Shown here: piece after piece, positions 24,875 to 33,329 of the stretch
Layout of the letters: each line of letters starts with the position of its first letter
Numbering within the stretch: the stretch's first letter is position 1
From: Mycobacterium sp. DL440
Lineage (GTDB): Bacteria; Actinomycetota; Actinomycetes; Mycobacteriales; Mycobacteriaceae
DNA length: 64,000 nucleotides
Direction of reading: 5' to 3'
Assembly: GCF_011745145.1 (NCBI RefSeq)
Contig: NZ_CP050191.1
Location: 833,991-897,990, forward strand
Notes under the pieces: model-generated
Told to the model about the DNA's origin: nothing
What the model saw: only the letters and a program-made list of their open reading frames with translations
The model's database searches: none
Position numbers and translations under genes: made by a program

Positions 24875-25510
24875 TCATGGCTGGTCGGGGCGCAGCGCGA
24901 TGAAGAGCCCCTCGGCTTCGGCACACACGGTGTCGCCGTGCTTCAACTCGGCCCGCAGCACACGTTTACGTCCTTGTTCGCTGGCGAACCAGCCGCGTAC
25001 CGCGAGTTCCTGGCCGACGGGTGTGATGGCCCGGAAGTCGGTGTGCAGATAGGCGGTTCGCGATGGTGCCCGGCTCCCGGAATTGGCCAACCGGCCCAGC
25101 ACCTCGTCGAACAGCAGCGGAATCGCGCCGCCGTGCACCGCGCCACCACCGCCGAGGAAGTAGCGACCGAACGTGACGGTGCCGCTCACGCCGTGCTCGT
25201 CGCCCGCGACCGGAATGAAGTTCGGCGACATGGTCTGCCCGCGCCCGGGTAGGTCGAGGCGCCGGGCGAAGATCTGCCGCCGCTCCGGGACCGCCGCGCT
25301 GGCCAGCCGATCGGTCCAGCCCTTCAGGTCCTCCGTCAAGTCCTCCGTCGTCGCCGTGTCCGGCGCAGCGGCGGCGACGGCGTCGAGAAAGTCCCGCAGT
25401 GCGGCGACCATGTCGCCGTACTCGGCGCCCCCGCCCGGATTGCGGACGTTCGGCTCCTGCCAAGTGCGCATCGGCGGGAATCCGCCCCGGGTCGCCGGCT
25501 CATCGGTCAC
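24875..25510 (-). CDS. Hotdog-fold (PaaI-type) thioesterase
   Basis: Acyl-CoA thioesterase-like protein of 211 residues from GTG 25510; text upstream of that codon is not protein-like. The C-terminal half is the hotdog domain: GTVTFGRYFLGGGGAVHGGA followed by IPLLFDEVLGRLA, the typical HGG active-site helix, then YLHTDFRAITPVGQELAVRG. The N-terminal 100 residues form an extra helical region. It would release or edit CoA esters of the neighbouring CoA-transferase pathway. Its promoter contains the TAATG-N6-CATTA repeat. Confidence 0.8.
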   Translation of the reverse strand: MTDEPATRGGFPPMRTWQEPNVRNPGGGAEYGDMVAALRDFLDAVAAAAPDTATTEDLTEDLKGWTDRLASAAVPERRQIFARRLDLPGRGQTMSPNFIPVAGDEHGVSGTVTFGRYFLGGGGAVHGGAIPLLFDEVLGRLANSGSRAPSRTAYLHTDFRAITPVGQELAVRGWFASEQGRKRVLRAELKHGDTVCAEAEGLFIALRPDQP

Positions 25511-25540
25511 CTCGCAGACCCTAGCGTCATTTCGCGAGAA

Positions 25541-25556
25541 TAATGCATTGACATTA
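25541..25556. promoter_or_regulatory. Inverted repeat TAATG-N6-CATTA (putative TetR operator)
   Basis: TAATGCATTGACATTA has perfect 5-nt arms around 6 nt. It lies 31 nt before the thioesterase start and 80 nt before the double CoA-transferase. An element with the same arms and spacing occurs at 28837-28852, beside a tetR. Confidence 0.6.
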
Positions 25557-25635
25557 ATAAAAGCCGCTGCAATGCTGGCGTGGCGTGCGTCACAGCATGT
25601 CCTGGCGAGAACCGCGAGCACACGTAGGAGCGAAC

Positions 25636-28092
25636 ATGCCGGAAGTCGGTTCGACGTCGGACGGTCCACTGGCCGGCCTCGTGGTCGTCGACCTGTCGAC
25701 GACCCTGCCAGGGGCTCAGGCGACGCAGTTCCTCGCCGACTGTGGCGCCGAGGTGATCATGGTCGAGCCACCCGACGGCAGTCCACTGCGCGATCTCGCG
25801 AGCTGGCCCGCCCTGCTGAGGGGCAAGCGCAGCGTGACACTCGACTTTCACGACGACGCCGACCTGGAGCGCCTGCGCACGCTCTTGCGCAGCGCGGACG
25901 TCATGGTCAACACCATGCGACCGACCACCGCCGAACGAGTCGGGCTCACCCACGACGCGTTGTCGCAGGCGTACCCGCGACTCGTGGTGGCGACGATCAC
26001 CGGCTGGGGGTCGACCGGGCCGTTCCGCGACTACAAGGGCTGGGAAGCGCTGGTGATGGCGAAGACCGGCGTCATGCACGAGAAAAGGGGACTTGCGCCA
26101 CGACCGGGGCCAGCCTTCGTCACCGCGGCCTATGCGTCCTGGGGTGCGGCCCACGCCGCCGTTCAGGGTGTCCTGGCTGCGCTACTCGAGCGGGAGACCA
26201 GCGGGCGCGGCCAGATCGTCGAGACCAACCTGGTCACCGGCATGGGGTCGATGGATCCGTACAACTGGTTCTACGAGATGGTGCTCGAGCGGTATCCGGG
26301 TGCCTACGAACCGATGGATGCGGCCTACGACGACCAGGGCCGTCCCCAGGCGTACCTCATCTACGCGCTTCTGGTGTGTCCCACGAAGGACGGCCGATGG
26401 CTGCAGTTCGCCCAGGTCTCGCCGCGGTTGATCGGAGCGTGGCTGACCGAACTGGAGTTGATGGGGGAGATCGCGGACCCGAAGTGGCAGGGCTTCCCGA
26501 TGTTGCCGACCCCCGAACTGCGCACCGAATGGTGGGACATGATGATCGAGCGGGTGGGGGCTCGCACCCTCGCCGAATGGCAGCAGGCGATGGCGGAGAA
26601 CCTCGACCTCAGCGGTGAGCTGTTCCGCGGCCCCGAGGATTCCCTGGATCACCCCCAGACCGCATATGAGGGCCGTTCGGTGACGGTGATGGATCCCGAT
26701 CTCGGTCCGGTGCGGCAGCCGTCCACACTCATTCACGCTGAGGGCAAGCCGCTGACGGCGCTGCGTCCCGCGCCGCGCCTCGGCGAGCACAACTCCCTGG
26801 TGATGGCGCAGGGTCGGAAAGCCGTGAGCTTGGGTGGGGATGGTCCGCGAGCGGACGACCCGCCGCTGCAGGGTGTGACGGTGCTCGAATTCGGCAGCAT
26901 GTTCGCCGGGCCCTACGGCGCGACCCTGCTCGCCGACCTCGGTGCCCGCGTGATCAAGGTCGAGCCGCTCGACGGCGACAACATTCGCAATCTGGTCGCG
27001 TTTCCCGAGGCGGGCGGGGCGAAGGTGCTCCAAGGCAAGGAGAGTGTCGCGATCGACTTCACCACGCCCGAGGGACGCGACCTGGTCTACCGACTCGCCA
27101 AACAGTCCGACGTGGTGTTGCAGTGCTTCCGCGGCAAGGCGGCCGAGCGGGCGAAGATCGATGAAGCGTCACTGCGGGCGGTCAATCCCGACCTGGCCTT
27201 CGTCACGACGTCGGGTTACGGCGTCGACGGCCCCTTCGCGCACCGCGCGGCCTACGCGCCGTCCGTCGGTGCGGCGTCCGGCCTTGCCCTCATCGACAGT
27301 CACGATGCGGGCGACCCGCCCACCGACCTGGATGACATCCACCGCAGAGCGGTCAGACTGCACGCGGGCGGAGCCGTGCCTGCCGTGCAATCGGACGGGA
27401 TCGCGGCGCACGGCGTCGGCTCGGCACTGATGGTCGCCCTCTACGCCAAGAGTCGCGGCGCGCAGCTCTCGAATCTGGTCACCACGATGCTCGGCACCGT
27501 GCAGCAGGCGATGCTGCCGTACAACGCGAGCTACGCATCGCGCCCGCCGACGAGGGCGGCCGACGACCAGTTCTTCGGCATGGCCGCGCTCTACCGGATG
27601 TATCGCGCGGCCGACGGCTACATCTTCCTGGCCGCGCCGCTTGCGCGCGAGTGGCCTGCGTTGACGAAGGCCATGTCGGGCTACGTCGATCTCCTCGCCG
27701 ACGAGCGATTCGCCGACGCCGACTCCCGAGCCGCACACGACGACGACCTGATCGCGGCACTCACGCCGGTGTTCGCGACGAAGACCAAGCTGGAATGGGA
27801 GGCCGAGCTCTGTGCCCAGGACGTCGGCTGCGTCGAGGTGCTCGAGGTCAACTCCGAACTCGTGCTGCAGACCGACCCCTTCTTCGAGGCGGGCTACTCG
27901 GTTCAAGCGCACAGTCCGATCTTCGAGGAACACCGCCGGCTGGCGCCGCTGTGCCGGTTCTCCCGGTCTCGGTCCGAGGCGAAGGCGGGTTGCACCATCG
28001 GCCAGCACACCGATGCCGTGCTGCGCGAGATCGGGCTGGACGAGGACGAGATCGCGGAGCTCCGGGCCGGCAAGGTCGTCGGCGGCGGCTGA
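25636..28092 (+). CDS. Tandem (double-length) CaiB/BaiF CoA-transferase
   Basis: 818 residues made of two class III CoA-transferase units: unit 1 starts PLAGLVVVDLSTTLPGAQAT, unit 2 starts near residue 408 with LQGVTVLEFGSMFAGPYGAT. Both have the family's ADLGAxVIKVEP-type segment and a C-terminal lobe. Unit 1 has no Asp where the catalytic Asp of FRC/AMACR would lie (VTAAYASWGAAHA), while unit 2 has a candidate, Asp587 (VQSDGIAAHG). DddD-like enzymes have a comparable two-unit layout. ATG 25636 follows taggagcgaac. It is divergent from thioesterase/SDR and ends 2 bases before the convergent tetR. Confidence 0.85.
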   Translation: MPEVGSTSDGPLAGLVVVDLSTTLPGAQATQFLADCGAEVIMVEPPDGSPLRDLASWPALLRGKRSVTLDFHDDADLERLRTLLRSADVMVNTMRPTTAERVGLTHDALSQAYPRLVVATITGWGSTGPFRDYKGWEALVMAKTGVMHEKRGLAPRPGPAFVTAAYASWGAAHAAVQGVLAALLERETSGRGQIVETNLVTGMGSMDPYNWFYEMVLERYPGAYEPMDAAYDDQGRPQAYLIYALLVCPTKDGRWLQFAQVSPRLIGAWLTELELMGEIADPKWQGFPMLPTPELRTEWWDMMIERVGARTLAEWQQAMAENLDLSGELFRGPEDSLDHPQTAYEGRSVTVMDPDLGPVRQPSTLIHAEGKPLTALRPAPRLGEHNSLVMAQGRKAVSLGGDGPRADDPPLQGVTVLEFGSMFAGPYGATLLADLGARVIKVEPLDGDNIRNLVAFPEAGGAKVLQGKESVAIDFTTPEGRDLVYRLAKQSDVVLQCFRGKAAERAKIDEASLRAVNPDLAFVTTSGYGVDGPFAHRAAYAPSVGAASGLALIDSHDAGDPPTDLDDIHRRAVRLHAGGAVPAVQSDGIAAHGVGSALMVALYAKSRGAQLSNLVTTMLGTVQQAMLPYNASYASRPPTRAADDQFFGMAALYRMYRAADGYIFLAAPLAREWPALTKAMSGYVDLLADERFADADSRAAHDDDLIAALTPVFATKTKLEWEAELCAQDVGCVEVLEVNSELVLQTDPFFEAGYSVQAHSPIFEEHRRLAPLCRFSRSRSEAKAGCTIGQHTDAVLREIGLDEDEIAELRAGKVVGGG

Positions 28093-28094
28093 AT

Positions 28095-28778
28095 TCAGCA
28101 GTCGTTCTGATCGGTCAGCGCACGGGTCTCATAGGACACCGGCGCGGTCAGCATGCCGACCCACGCGTCGACATAGTTGTGCAGCTGCGCCTCACCGAGG
28201 CCGTGCCCGGAGCGGGCGGCCGCGGCCAACACGTTGATCAAGCTGAGGTAGAGCTGGAAGGTCCGGCCGCGCCGGATCCGTTCGGGCAGGTCCTGCAGGG
28301 CGGCGTCGACCAGTTCCTCCAGCTTCTCCTGGGTCCATTCATCGTCGACATGATCCGGCCAGTAGTCACTGCGCGCCCGCGGATCTTCACTGAGGCGGGC
28401 CAGAAACGGCACGAACATCTCGCCTGCCGCGATGCTGTTGGCCAGTGGGCGCACCAACAGCCACACCACGGCCCGCGGATCGGCTTCCTTCCGTTGCTCG
28501 CGCATGCGCGCCAGCATTTCCCGGCGATCGGTTCCCAACGAGGCCTGGCGGTAGGCGATGAGCGCGCGGATCAGCCCGTCGCGGGAGCCGAAGTGATAGC
28601 GGATCACCGAGGTGTTGGACTGCTCCGCCGCCTGCTGGATCTCCCGCAGCGTCACGGCCTCGATACCGCGGGTCGCGAACAGTCGTTCCGCGACTTCCAT
28701 CAGCATCACCCGCGTCGACTCGCCCGAGGCGTTGCGGCGTCGTGCGCCGGCGGGCGACTCGGTTCCCAACTCCGCCAT
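28095..28778 (-). CDS. TetR-family regulator
   Basis: TetR-type protein of 227 residues, ATG 28778 after ggaggaggt. The helix-turn-helix is VTLREIQQAAEQSNTSVIRYHF followed by GSRDGLIRALI (about 40-72); ligand-binding helices follow. It is divergent from the amidohydrolase operon and convergent with the double CoA-transferase. The TAATG-N6-CATTA repeat at 28837 lies in its promoter and the same repeat lies at the CoA-transferase promoter, so this protein is the best candidate regulator of both. Confidence 0.85.
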   Translation of the reverse strand: MAELGTESPAGARRRNASGESTRVMLMEVAERLFATRGIEAVTLREIQQAAEQSNTSVIRYHFGSRDGLIRALIAYRQASLGTDRREMLARMREQRKEADPRAVVWLLVRPLANSIAAGEMFVPFLARLSEDPRARSDYWPDHVDDEWTQEKLEELVDAALQDLPERIRRGRTFQLYLSLINVLAAAARSGHGLGEAQLHNYVDAWVGMLTAPVSYETRALTDQNDC

Positions 28779-28836
28779 CACACCTCCTCCCCGTCGGCCA
28801 CAGTTTTACCTCGGGGCGCATGGATCGACTCAATAG

Positions 28837-28852
28837 TAATGTCTATTCATTA
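28837..28852. promoter_or_regulatory. Inverted repeat TAATG-N6-CATTA (putative TetR operator)
   Basis: TAATGTCTATTCATTA, perfect 5-nt arms with 6-nt spacer, between tetR (59 nt away) and the amidohydrolase (67 nt away). It is followed by aaaag, as is the copy at 25541-25556 a few bases further on. Confidence 0.6.
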
Positions 28853-28918
28853 AAAAGTGTGGACTTCGATGAGCGCGGCTGGCATCATCGGTTCATCAGC
28901 CCAGACCCTGGAGGACCG

Positions 28919-30055
28919 ATGAGCATGATCTGGACGAACTCGGGTGATTCCCATTTTCTGGAGCCCGACGATCTGTGGCAGTCCCGTCTGCCCAAACGCC
29001 TCGCCGAGCTGACGCCGCGTGCGGAGAAGGATCCCGACGGCGAATACGAGACGGTCACCGTCGACGGTCAGATCTTCCGGCGCAAGTTGCCATCATCGGC
29101 GATGGTGGCCTTCGTCGAGGAGAGCATGAAGCCGCAAGGCATCCGGGACGCCAAGGCACGGCTGGGCGATCTGGACAAGGAGGGCGTCTGGGGCGAGGTC
29201 ATCTATCCGTCACTGGGCATGTGGGGATCGACGTTCCGCACGCCCGAGCTGCTCAAAGCGTGCATGCGCGCCAGTAACGAGTGGGCACTGGACGAGATTT
29301 GCGCGGTGTCTCCGCGGTACGTGGTGACCGCGCAGGTGTCCACTCTGGTCGTCGAGGACGCGATCGAGGAGTTGCACTGGGCGGCGGACAAGGGCTACAA
29401 AGCCGTGTTCCTGCCGACCACTCCGCATCCGAGCGCACCCGACTGGCACCGCAAGGAGTGGGAACCGTTCTGGGCGGCCGCCGAAGAGGCAGGCATCGTG
29501 ATCGCCTTCCACATCGGCACCGACCCGGTCGACATGACCGTCGGCGGCGCCACCGGCGGGGCGGGTATGGTCTACCGGGGGCCGGGCGGCGCGATCATGA
29601 ACTACGCGGAGACGACGTTCTCCGGTCAGCGCGCGGCGATGAAGATGGTCGCCTCGGGCGCCCTGGACCGCCATCCCAACCTCAAGGTGTTGATCTCCGA
29701 GGGCGGCGCGACATGGGTTCCCTTCCTCGGTGACCGCCTGCTGGAGGGCTACCGCCAGCACCACATGGCCGTGCGCCCGAAGCTCAACCGCAATCCCAAG
29801 GAGATCCTGTTCAGCCAGGTCTACGCCTCCTTCCAGCACGATGAGAGTGCGGTGGCAGCCTACGAGCACATGGGCTACCGCAACGTGATGTTCGGCAGCG
29901 ACTATCCGCACATGGAGGGCACTTTCGGCCACACCCAGGACACCCTGAAGAGTCTGTTCGACGGGGTGAGCGATGAGACTCGACTACGCATCACACAGGG
30001 CACGTTCTACGAACTCTTCCCCGACGTGCCGCCGATCCCGGCCGAAAGCTTCTGA
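28919..30055 (+). CDS. Amidohydrolase_2-family metal-dependent hydrolase/decarboxylase
   Basis: TIM-barrel amidohydrolase of 378 residues from ATG 28919 (ggaggacc). A DSHFLEP segment replaces the common HxH/DxH at the N-terminus, with IAFHIGTDP (about residue 195), LISEGGATWVP and VMFGSDYPHMEG supplying further metal-binding His/Asp residues. The family includes decarboxylases and C-C or C-N hydrolases, so the reaction is open. It leads a rightward operon with the thiolase-fold/DUF35 pair and is under the TAATG-N6-CATTA promoter. A second, longer member is at 42512. Confidence 0.85.
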   Translation: MSMIWTNSGDSHFLEPDDLWQSRLPKRLAELTPRAEKDPDGEYETVTVDGQIFRRKLPSSAMVAFVEESMKPQGIRDAKARLGDLDKEGVWGEVIYPSLGMWGSTFRTPELLKACMRASNEWALDEICAVSPRYVVTAQVSTLVVEDAIEELHWAADKGYKAVFLPTTPHPSAPDWHRKEWEPFWAAAEEAGIVIAFHIGTDPVDMTVGGATGGAGMVYRGPGGAIMNYAETTFSGQRAAMKMVASGALDRHPNLKVLISEGGATWVPFLGDRLLEGYRQHHMAVRPKLNRNPKEILFSQVYASFQHDESAVAAYEHMGYRNVMFGSDYPHMEGTFGHTQDTLKSLFDGVSDETRLRITQGTFYELFPDVPPIPAESF

Positions 30056-30059
30056 GCGC

Positions 30060-31259
30060 GTGGCGAATAACTCAGGGTTACGTGACGTCGCGATCGTGGG
30101 AGTCGGCGCGACGCCCTACTACAAGCGCGGTCGTTCGCTGCCCAAGACGACGACCGAACTGGCCTGCGAGGCGATCCTGGCCGCATGCGAGGACGCCGGC
30201 CTGCCCGTCACCGACATCGACGGATTCGCCTACTACTCCGGGGCCAGCGCCGGCTACACCGAGAAGATGGACACCGCTGACTTCATGGAAACCCTTGGGA
30301 TTCCGGAGGTTCGTTTCACCGCGGCGCTGACGTCCGGGGGTGGGGGTTCGGCGGGCGCGATCGGACTGGCCCGGGCGGCGATCGTCTCCGGCGACGCACG
30401 GGTCGTTGTGACCGTGATGGCTTTGCAGCAGTCCAGTCAGCGTCTGGGATCGGTGTTCTCGGCGATGGAGCCGGATCCGATCAACTCGTTCCTGCAACCG
30501 TCGGGACTGTCCGGTCCTGGCCACCTGATGTCGGTGTTGGCCCGCAGGCATATGCATCTCTACGGCACCCGCCGGGAGGCGTTCGCCGAGATCGCCCTGT
30601 CCACGCGCGCCAATGCGTTGAATCGGCCGAAGGCGATGCACCGGCGGCCCCTCACCTTGGAGGACTACTTCAACGCCCGGATGATCGCAGAGCCGTTGTG
30701 CCTCTACGATTTCTGTCAGGAGACCGACGGAGCTGTGGCTGTGATCACCACCGGTACGGAGCTCGCGCGCGACCTGCGGCAGCCACCGGTGCCGGTGGTC
30801 GCCGCCGCGCACGGCGGTGTCCGTGACTGGGGCAGGGCGTTCGCCTGGATGGGGATGCCGGACGAGTACTTCGCATCGTCGGGGAACAAGCCGATCGCCG
30901 ACCGCCTCTACCGGCAGGCAGGTATCAGCGCCGCGGACGTCGACGTGGCCCTGCTCTACGACCACTTCACCCCAATGGTGCTGATGCAGCTAGAGGACTA
31001 CGGGTTCTGCGCCAAAGGGGAAGGCGGTGCGTTTGTCGAGAGCGGCGCGATCCGGTACGACGGCGGCAGCATTCCCGTCAACACCCATGGCGGTCAGCTC
31101 TCCGAGGCCTACATCATCGGGATGACCCACATTATGGAAGGGGTTGAGCAGATGCGCGGCACCGCGATCAACCAGGTTGCCGACGCCGAACTCGCACTGG
31201 TCACCGGCGGGCCGGCGAGCCTCCCGGTCAGCGGGCTCATCCTGGGACGTGCAGCGTGA
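30060..31259 (+). CDS. Thiolase-fold lipid-transfer-like protein (Cys-less; probable aldolase subunit)
   Basis: 399 residues from GTG 30060, thiolase superfamily of the SCP2-thiolase/lipid-transfer subgroup. The normal nucleophile Cys segment is replaced by LTSGGGGSAGAIGLA. Later VDVALLYDHFTPMVLMQLED, NTHGGQLSEAYIIG and GPASLPVSGLIL are typical of Ltp-type proteins. Ltp2 with its DUF35 partner ChsH2 is known to act as a retro-aldolase in steroid side-chain breakdown, and Cys-less members are consistent with that chemistry. Its stop overlaps the start of a DUF35 gene (31256), supporting a heteromeric aldolase. Specific substrate unknown. Confidence 0.82.
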   Translation: MANNSGLRDVAIVGVGATPYYKRGRSLPKTTTELACEAILAACEDAGLPVTDIDGFAYYSGASAGYTEKMDTADFMETLGIPEVRFTAALTSGGGGSAGAIGLARAAIVSGDARVVVTVMALQQSSQRLGSVFSAMEPDPINSFLQPSGLSGPGHLMSVLARRHMHLYGTRREAFAEIALSTRANALNRPKAMHRRPLTLEDYFNARMIAEPLCLYDFCQETDGAVAVITTGTELARDLRQPPVPVVAAAHGGVRDWGRAFAWMGMPDEYFASSGNKPIADRLYRQAGISAADVDVALLYDHFTPMVLMQLEDYGFCAKGEGGAFVESGAIRYDGGSIPVNTHGGQLSEAYIIGMTHIMEGVEQMRGTAINQVADAELALVTGGPASLPVSGLILGRAA

Positions 31260-31702
31260 GCACCTCGCTGGCGACCACGATTCCCGCAGAGCACATCCGG
31301 ATCGCGGTGAACGCGACGACGGAACCATTCTGGGCTGCCGCCAAAGAGCGGCGACTGGTGGCACCGCAGTGCGCCGACTGTGGCGCGTTTCGACTGCCGC
31401 CCACCCCGTTCTGTCCGAACTGCCGGTCCAAGGCACTGAACTGGGTGGAGCTCGGCGGTGAGGCAATGGTTTACAGCTTCGCGGTGGTGCATGGATTTCC
31501 CGGCATTCCCGACCTGGTGCTGGTGCCGGCGGTACTCGACCTGCCCGATGCACCGGGTGCGCGGCTGGTGTCCAACATCGTCGATGTCGCACCCGCCGAG
31601 GTGTCGATCGGCATGCGGCTGCGGGTGGACTTCACCCCGATTGCCGATGGGTGGAAGCTGCCGATCTTCCGGGTCGCAGCCGATGACCAGACTCAGGAGT
31701 AG
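31256..31702 (+). CDS. DUF35 OB-fold protein with zinc ribbon (aldolase/thiolase partner)
   Basis: 148 residues. An N-terminal helix (TTEPFWAAAKERRLVAPQC) leads into a rubredoxin-like zinc ribbon CADC...CPNC (about residues 39-58) and a C-terminal OB fold (EAMVYSFAVVHGFPGIPDLV). DUF35 proteins bind thiolase-fold partners; in ChsH2-Ltp2 the complex cleaves a beta-hydroxyacyl-CoA. Its GTG start overlaps the thiolase-fold stop by four bases, so the two are probably co-translated and form one enzyme. Confidence 0.87.
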   Translation: MSTSLATTIPAEHIRIAVNATTEPFWAAAKERRLVAPQCADCGAFRLPPTPFCPNCRSKALNWVELGGEAMVYSFAVVHGFPGIPDLVLVPAVLDLPDAPGARLVSNIVDVAPAEVSIGMRLRVDFTPIADGWKLPIFRVAADDQTQE

Positions 31703-31706
31703 CCGG

Positions 31707-31916
31707 ATGTCCGATGACAGCGCGTTGCACGAGAAACCGCTGGAGTTCCTCACCAGCATCGCCAACACCGGCGGATCTTGTGACGGCCAGGCGATCCTGC
31801 CCGTCAATGGTCACTTCCGTTGTACGTGCTCCTGTGGGGACTGGGACGTGGACGTCGATGATCCGCAGGAAGGCTTGCGGCAGGCCCGCATCCACACCGG
31901 CAGTGCGTTGAACTAG
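31707..31916 (+). CDS. Small cysteine-containing protein, unknown
   Basis: 69 residues; ATG 31707 lies 5 bases after the DUF35 stop, with caggag in range. It reads PLEFLTSIANTGGSCDGQAI and NGHFRCTCSCGDWDVDVDDP, with four Cys, three clustered as C-x-C-x-C. It could bind a metal or be redox-active, but I recognise no family. Tight placement in the amidohydrolase-thiolase-DUF35 operon suggests an accessory part of that complex. Confidence 0.65.
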   Translation: MSDDSALHEKPLEFLTSIANTGGSCDGQAILPVNGHFRCTCSCGDWDVDVDDPQEGLRQARIHTGSALN

Positions 31917-31972
31917 ACCTCAAGGAGCTGGCCACGTCGTCGTTCATTGACGGCCCCCCTCGCTATTGCGTG

Positions 31973-31989
31973 AACTATTTAACATAGTT
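31973..31989. promoter_or_regulatory. Palindrome AACTAT-TTAAC-ATAGTT upstream of P450
   Basis: Perfect 6-nt arms around 5 nt in the 206-base gap between the Cys-rich protein and the P450 at 32123. It is a possible operator or promoter-proximal element. I found no second copy in the window. Confidence 0.4.
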
Positions 31990-32033
31990 AACCTAGTACG
32001 ACCAGTCTTTCTGTAGACGGCTGGCATGATTTC

Positions 32034-32054
32034 AGTCAATTATGACAGTTGACT
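32034..32054. promoter_or_regulatory. Inverted repeat AGTCAA-N9-TTGACT upstream of P450
   Basis: Perfect 6-nt arms, 69 nt before the P450 start. The right arm contains ttgac, which could double as a -35 element. Seen once only. Confidence 0.35.
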
Positions 32055-32122
32055 GCCGTACTGTTACGGGACACGAGTGCGTGGAAATGCGCGCTCGGTT
32101 GAGGCCACTTCGGAAGGACGTC

Positions 32123-33328
32123 ATGAGCGAGAGTCAGGCAGGCGCAAGGTGTCCCGTCAAGGGCATCGAGATGAACACGCCGGACTCGCCGGTGCTGACG
32201 CACTTCCGACTGCTCGACGAGTGTCAGGACGATGCACGCCCGGTCTTCCGGAACGCCGAGGCCGGCATGGAGTACTGGGTGTTCACCGACAACGCGGTGA
32301 TCCTGGACGGACTGCAGCATCCGGAGCTCTGGTCGAGCAGTGTCATCGTGCCGACGGACCCGGAACCGCCATATAAGTGGATCCCGATCATGATCGACCC
32401 GCCTGATCACGCCAAGTGGCGCCAGGTGCTGGCGGAGTATTTCTCGCCCGGCCGCGTCAAGGGCCTGCGCGACGCGCAGCAGAAGCTGGCAGCGGAACTC
32501 GTCGATCAGCTGATCGACGAGGGTGGATGCGATTTCGTCGAACGGATCTCACGCGTGTTCCCGTCGACGGTGTTCCTCACGATCATGGGCATGCCGGTCG
32601 AAGATCTCGACAAGTTTCTGGCGTGGGAGGACATGATCCTGCATCAGAGCGGGGTGGGCGAGGAAGTCAACGCTGCCCGGATGGAGGGAATGACGCATGT
32701 GATGGGCTACTTCTCCGGCCTGATTCAGCAGCGCCGCGAGAACCGCGACCCGGATGCCGACGACATCGTCAGCAAGGCCATCGACTGGACGATCGACGGC
32801 GAACCGATCAACGACCTGGAGCTGCTCAACTGCCTCCTGCTGTTGTTCATGGCCGGACTCGACACGGTATCCAACCAGCTGTCCTATGCGATGCTGCACC
32901 TAGCGACCCACCCGGCCGACCGTGCCAGGATCGTCGCCGAACCCGAGCTCATCCCGAGGGCAGTTGAGGAGATACTTCGGGTGTATCCGATCGTGCAGAC
33001 CGCCCGAAAGGCTACCCAGGACATGGACTTCCACGGGTGTCCGGTCAAGGCGGGTGACATGGCCTCCTTCTCGCTGGCGTTCGCCGGCCGCGACGAGGCG
33101 GCCTACCCGGATGCCCGCGAGGTGGACCTCGACCGCGGCGTCACGCGTCATCTGTCCTTCGGTGGCGGCCCGCACCGTTGCCTTGGCTCGCACCTGGCCC
33201 GCCAGGAAATGGTGGTGGTCCTGGAGGAGTGGCATAAGCGCATTGCGAATTACGAACTCGCCGGGGAGGCCATCGAGCACGGTGGTCAGGTGTTCGGCGT
33301 GGATTCGCTGAATCTGACGTGGCGCTGA
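32123..33328 (+). CDS. Cytochrome P450
   Basis: Soluble bacterial P450 of 401 residues, ATG 32123 after cggaaggacgtc. The I-helix is LLFMAGLDTVSNQ (oxygen-binding AGxDT), the ExxR is EEILRVYP, and the heme loop FGGGPHRCLGSH has the thiolate ligand Cys353. It hydroxylates an unknown organic substrate with electrons from a ferredoxin; the only ferredoxin in the window is at 50570. It starts a rightward operon (hydrolase, 3-hydroxyacid-dehydrogenase-like, SDR). Confidence 0.92.
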   Translation: MSESQAGARCPVKGIEMNTPDSPVLTHFRLLDECQDDARPVFRNAEAGMEYWVFTDNAVILDGLQHPELWSSSVIVPTDPEPPYKWIPIMIDPPDHAKWRQVLAEYFSPGRVKGLRDAQQKLAAELVDQLIDEGGCDFVERISRVFPSTVFLTIMGMPVEDLDKFLAWEDMILHQSGVGEEVNAARMEGMTHVMGYFSGLIQQRRENRDPDADDIVSKAIDWTIDGEPINDLELLNCLLLLFMAGLDTVSNQLSYAMLHLATHPADRARIVAEPELIPRAVEEILRVYPIVQTARKATQDMDFHGCPVKAGDMASFSLAFAGRDEAAYPDAREVDLDRGVTRHLSFGGGPHRCLGSHLARQEMVVVLEEWHKRIANYELAGEAIEHGGQVFGVDSLNLTWR

Positions 33329-33329
33329 C

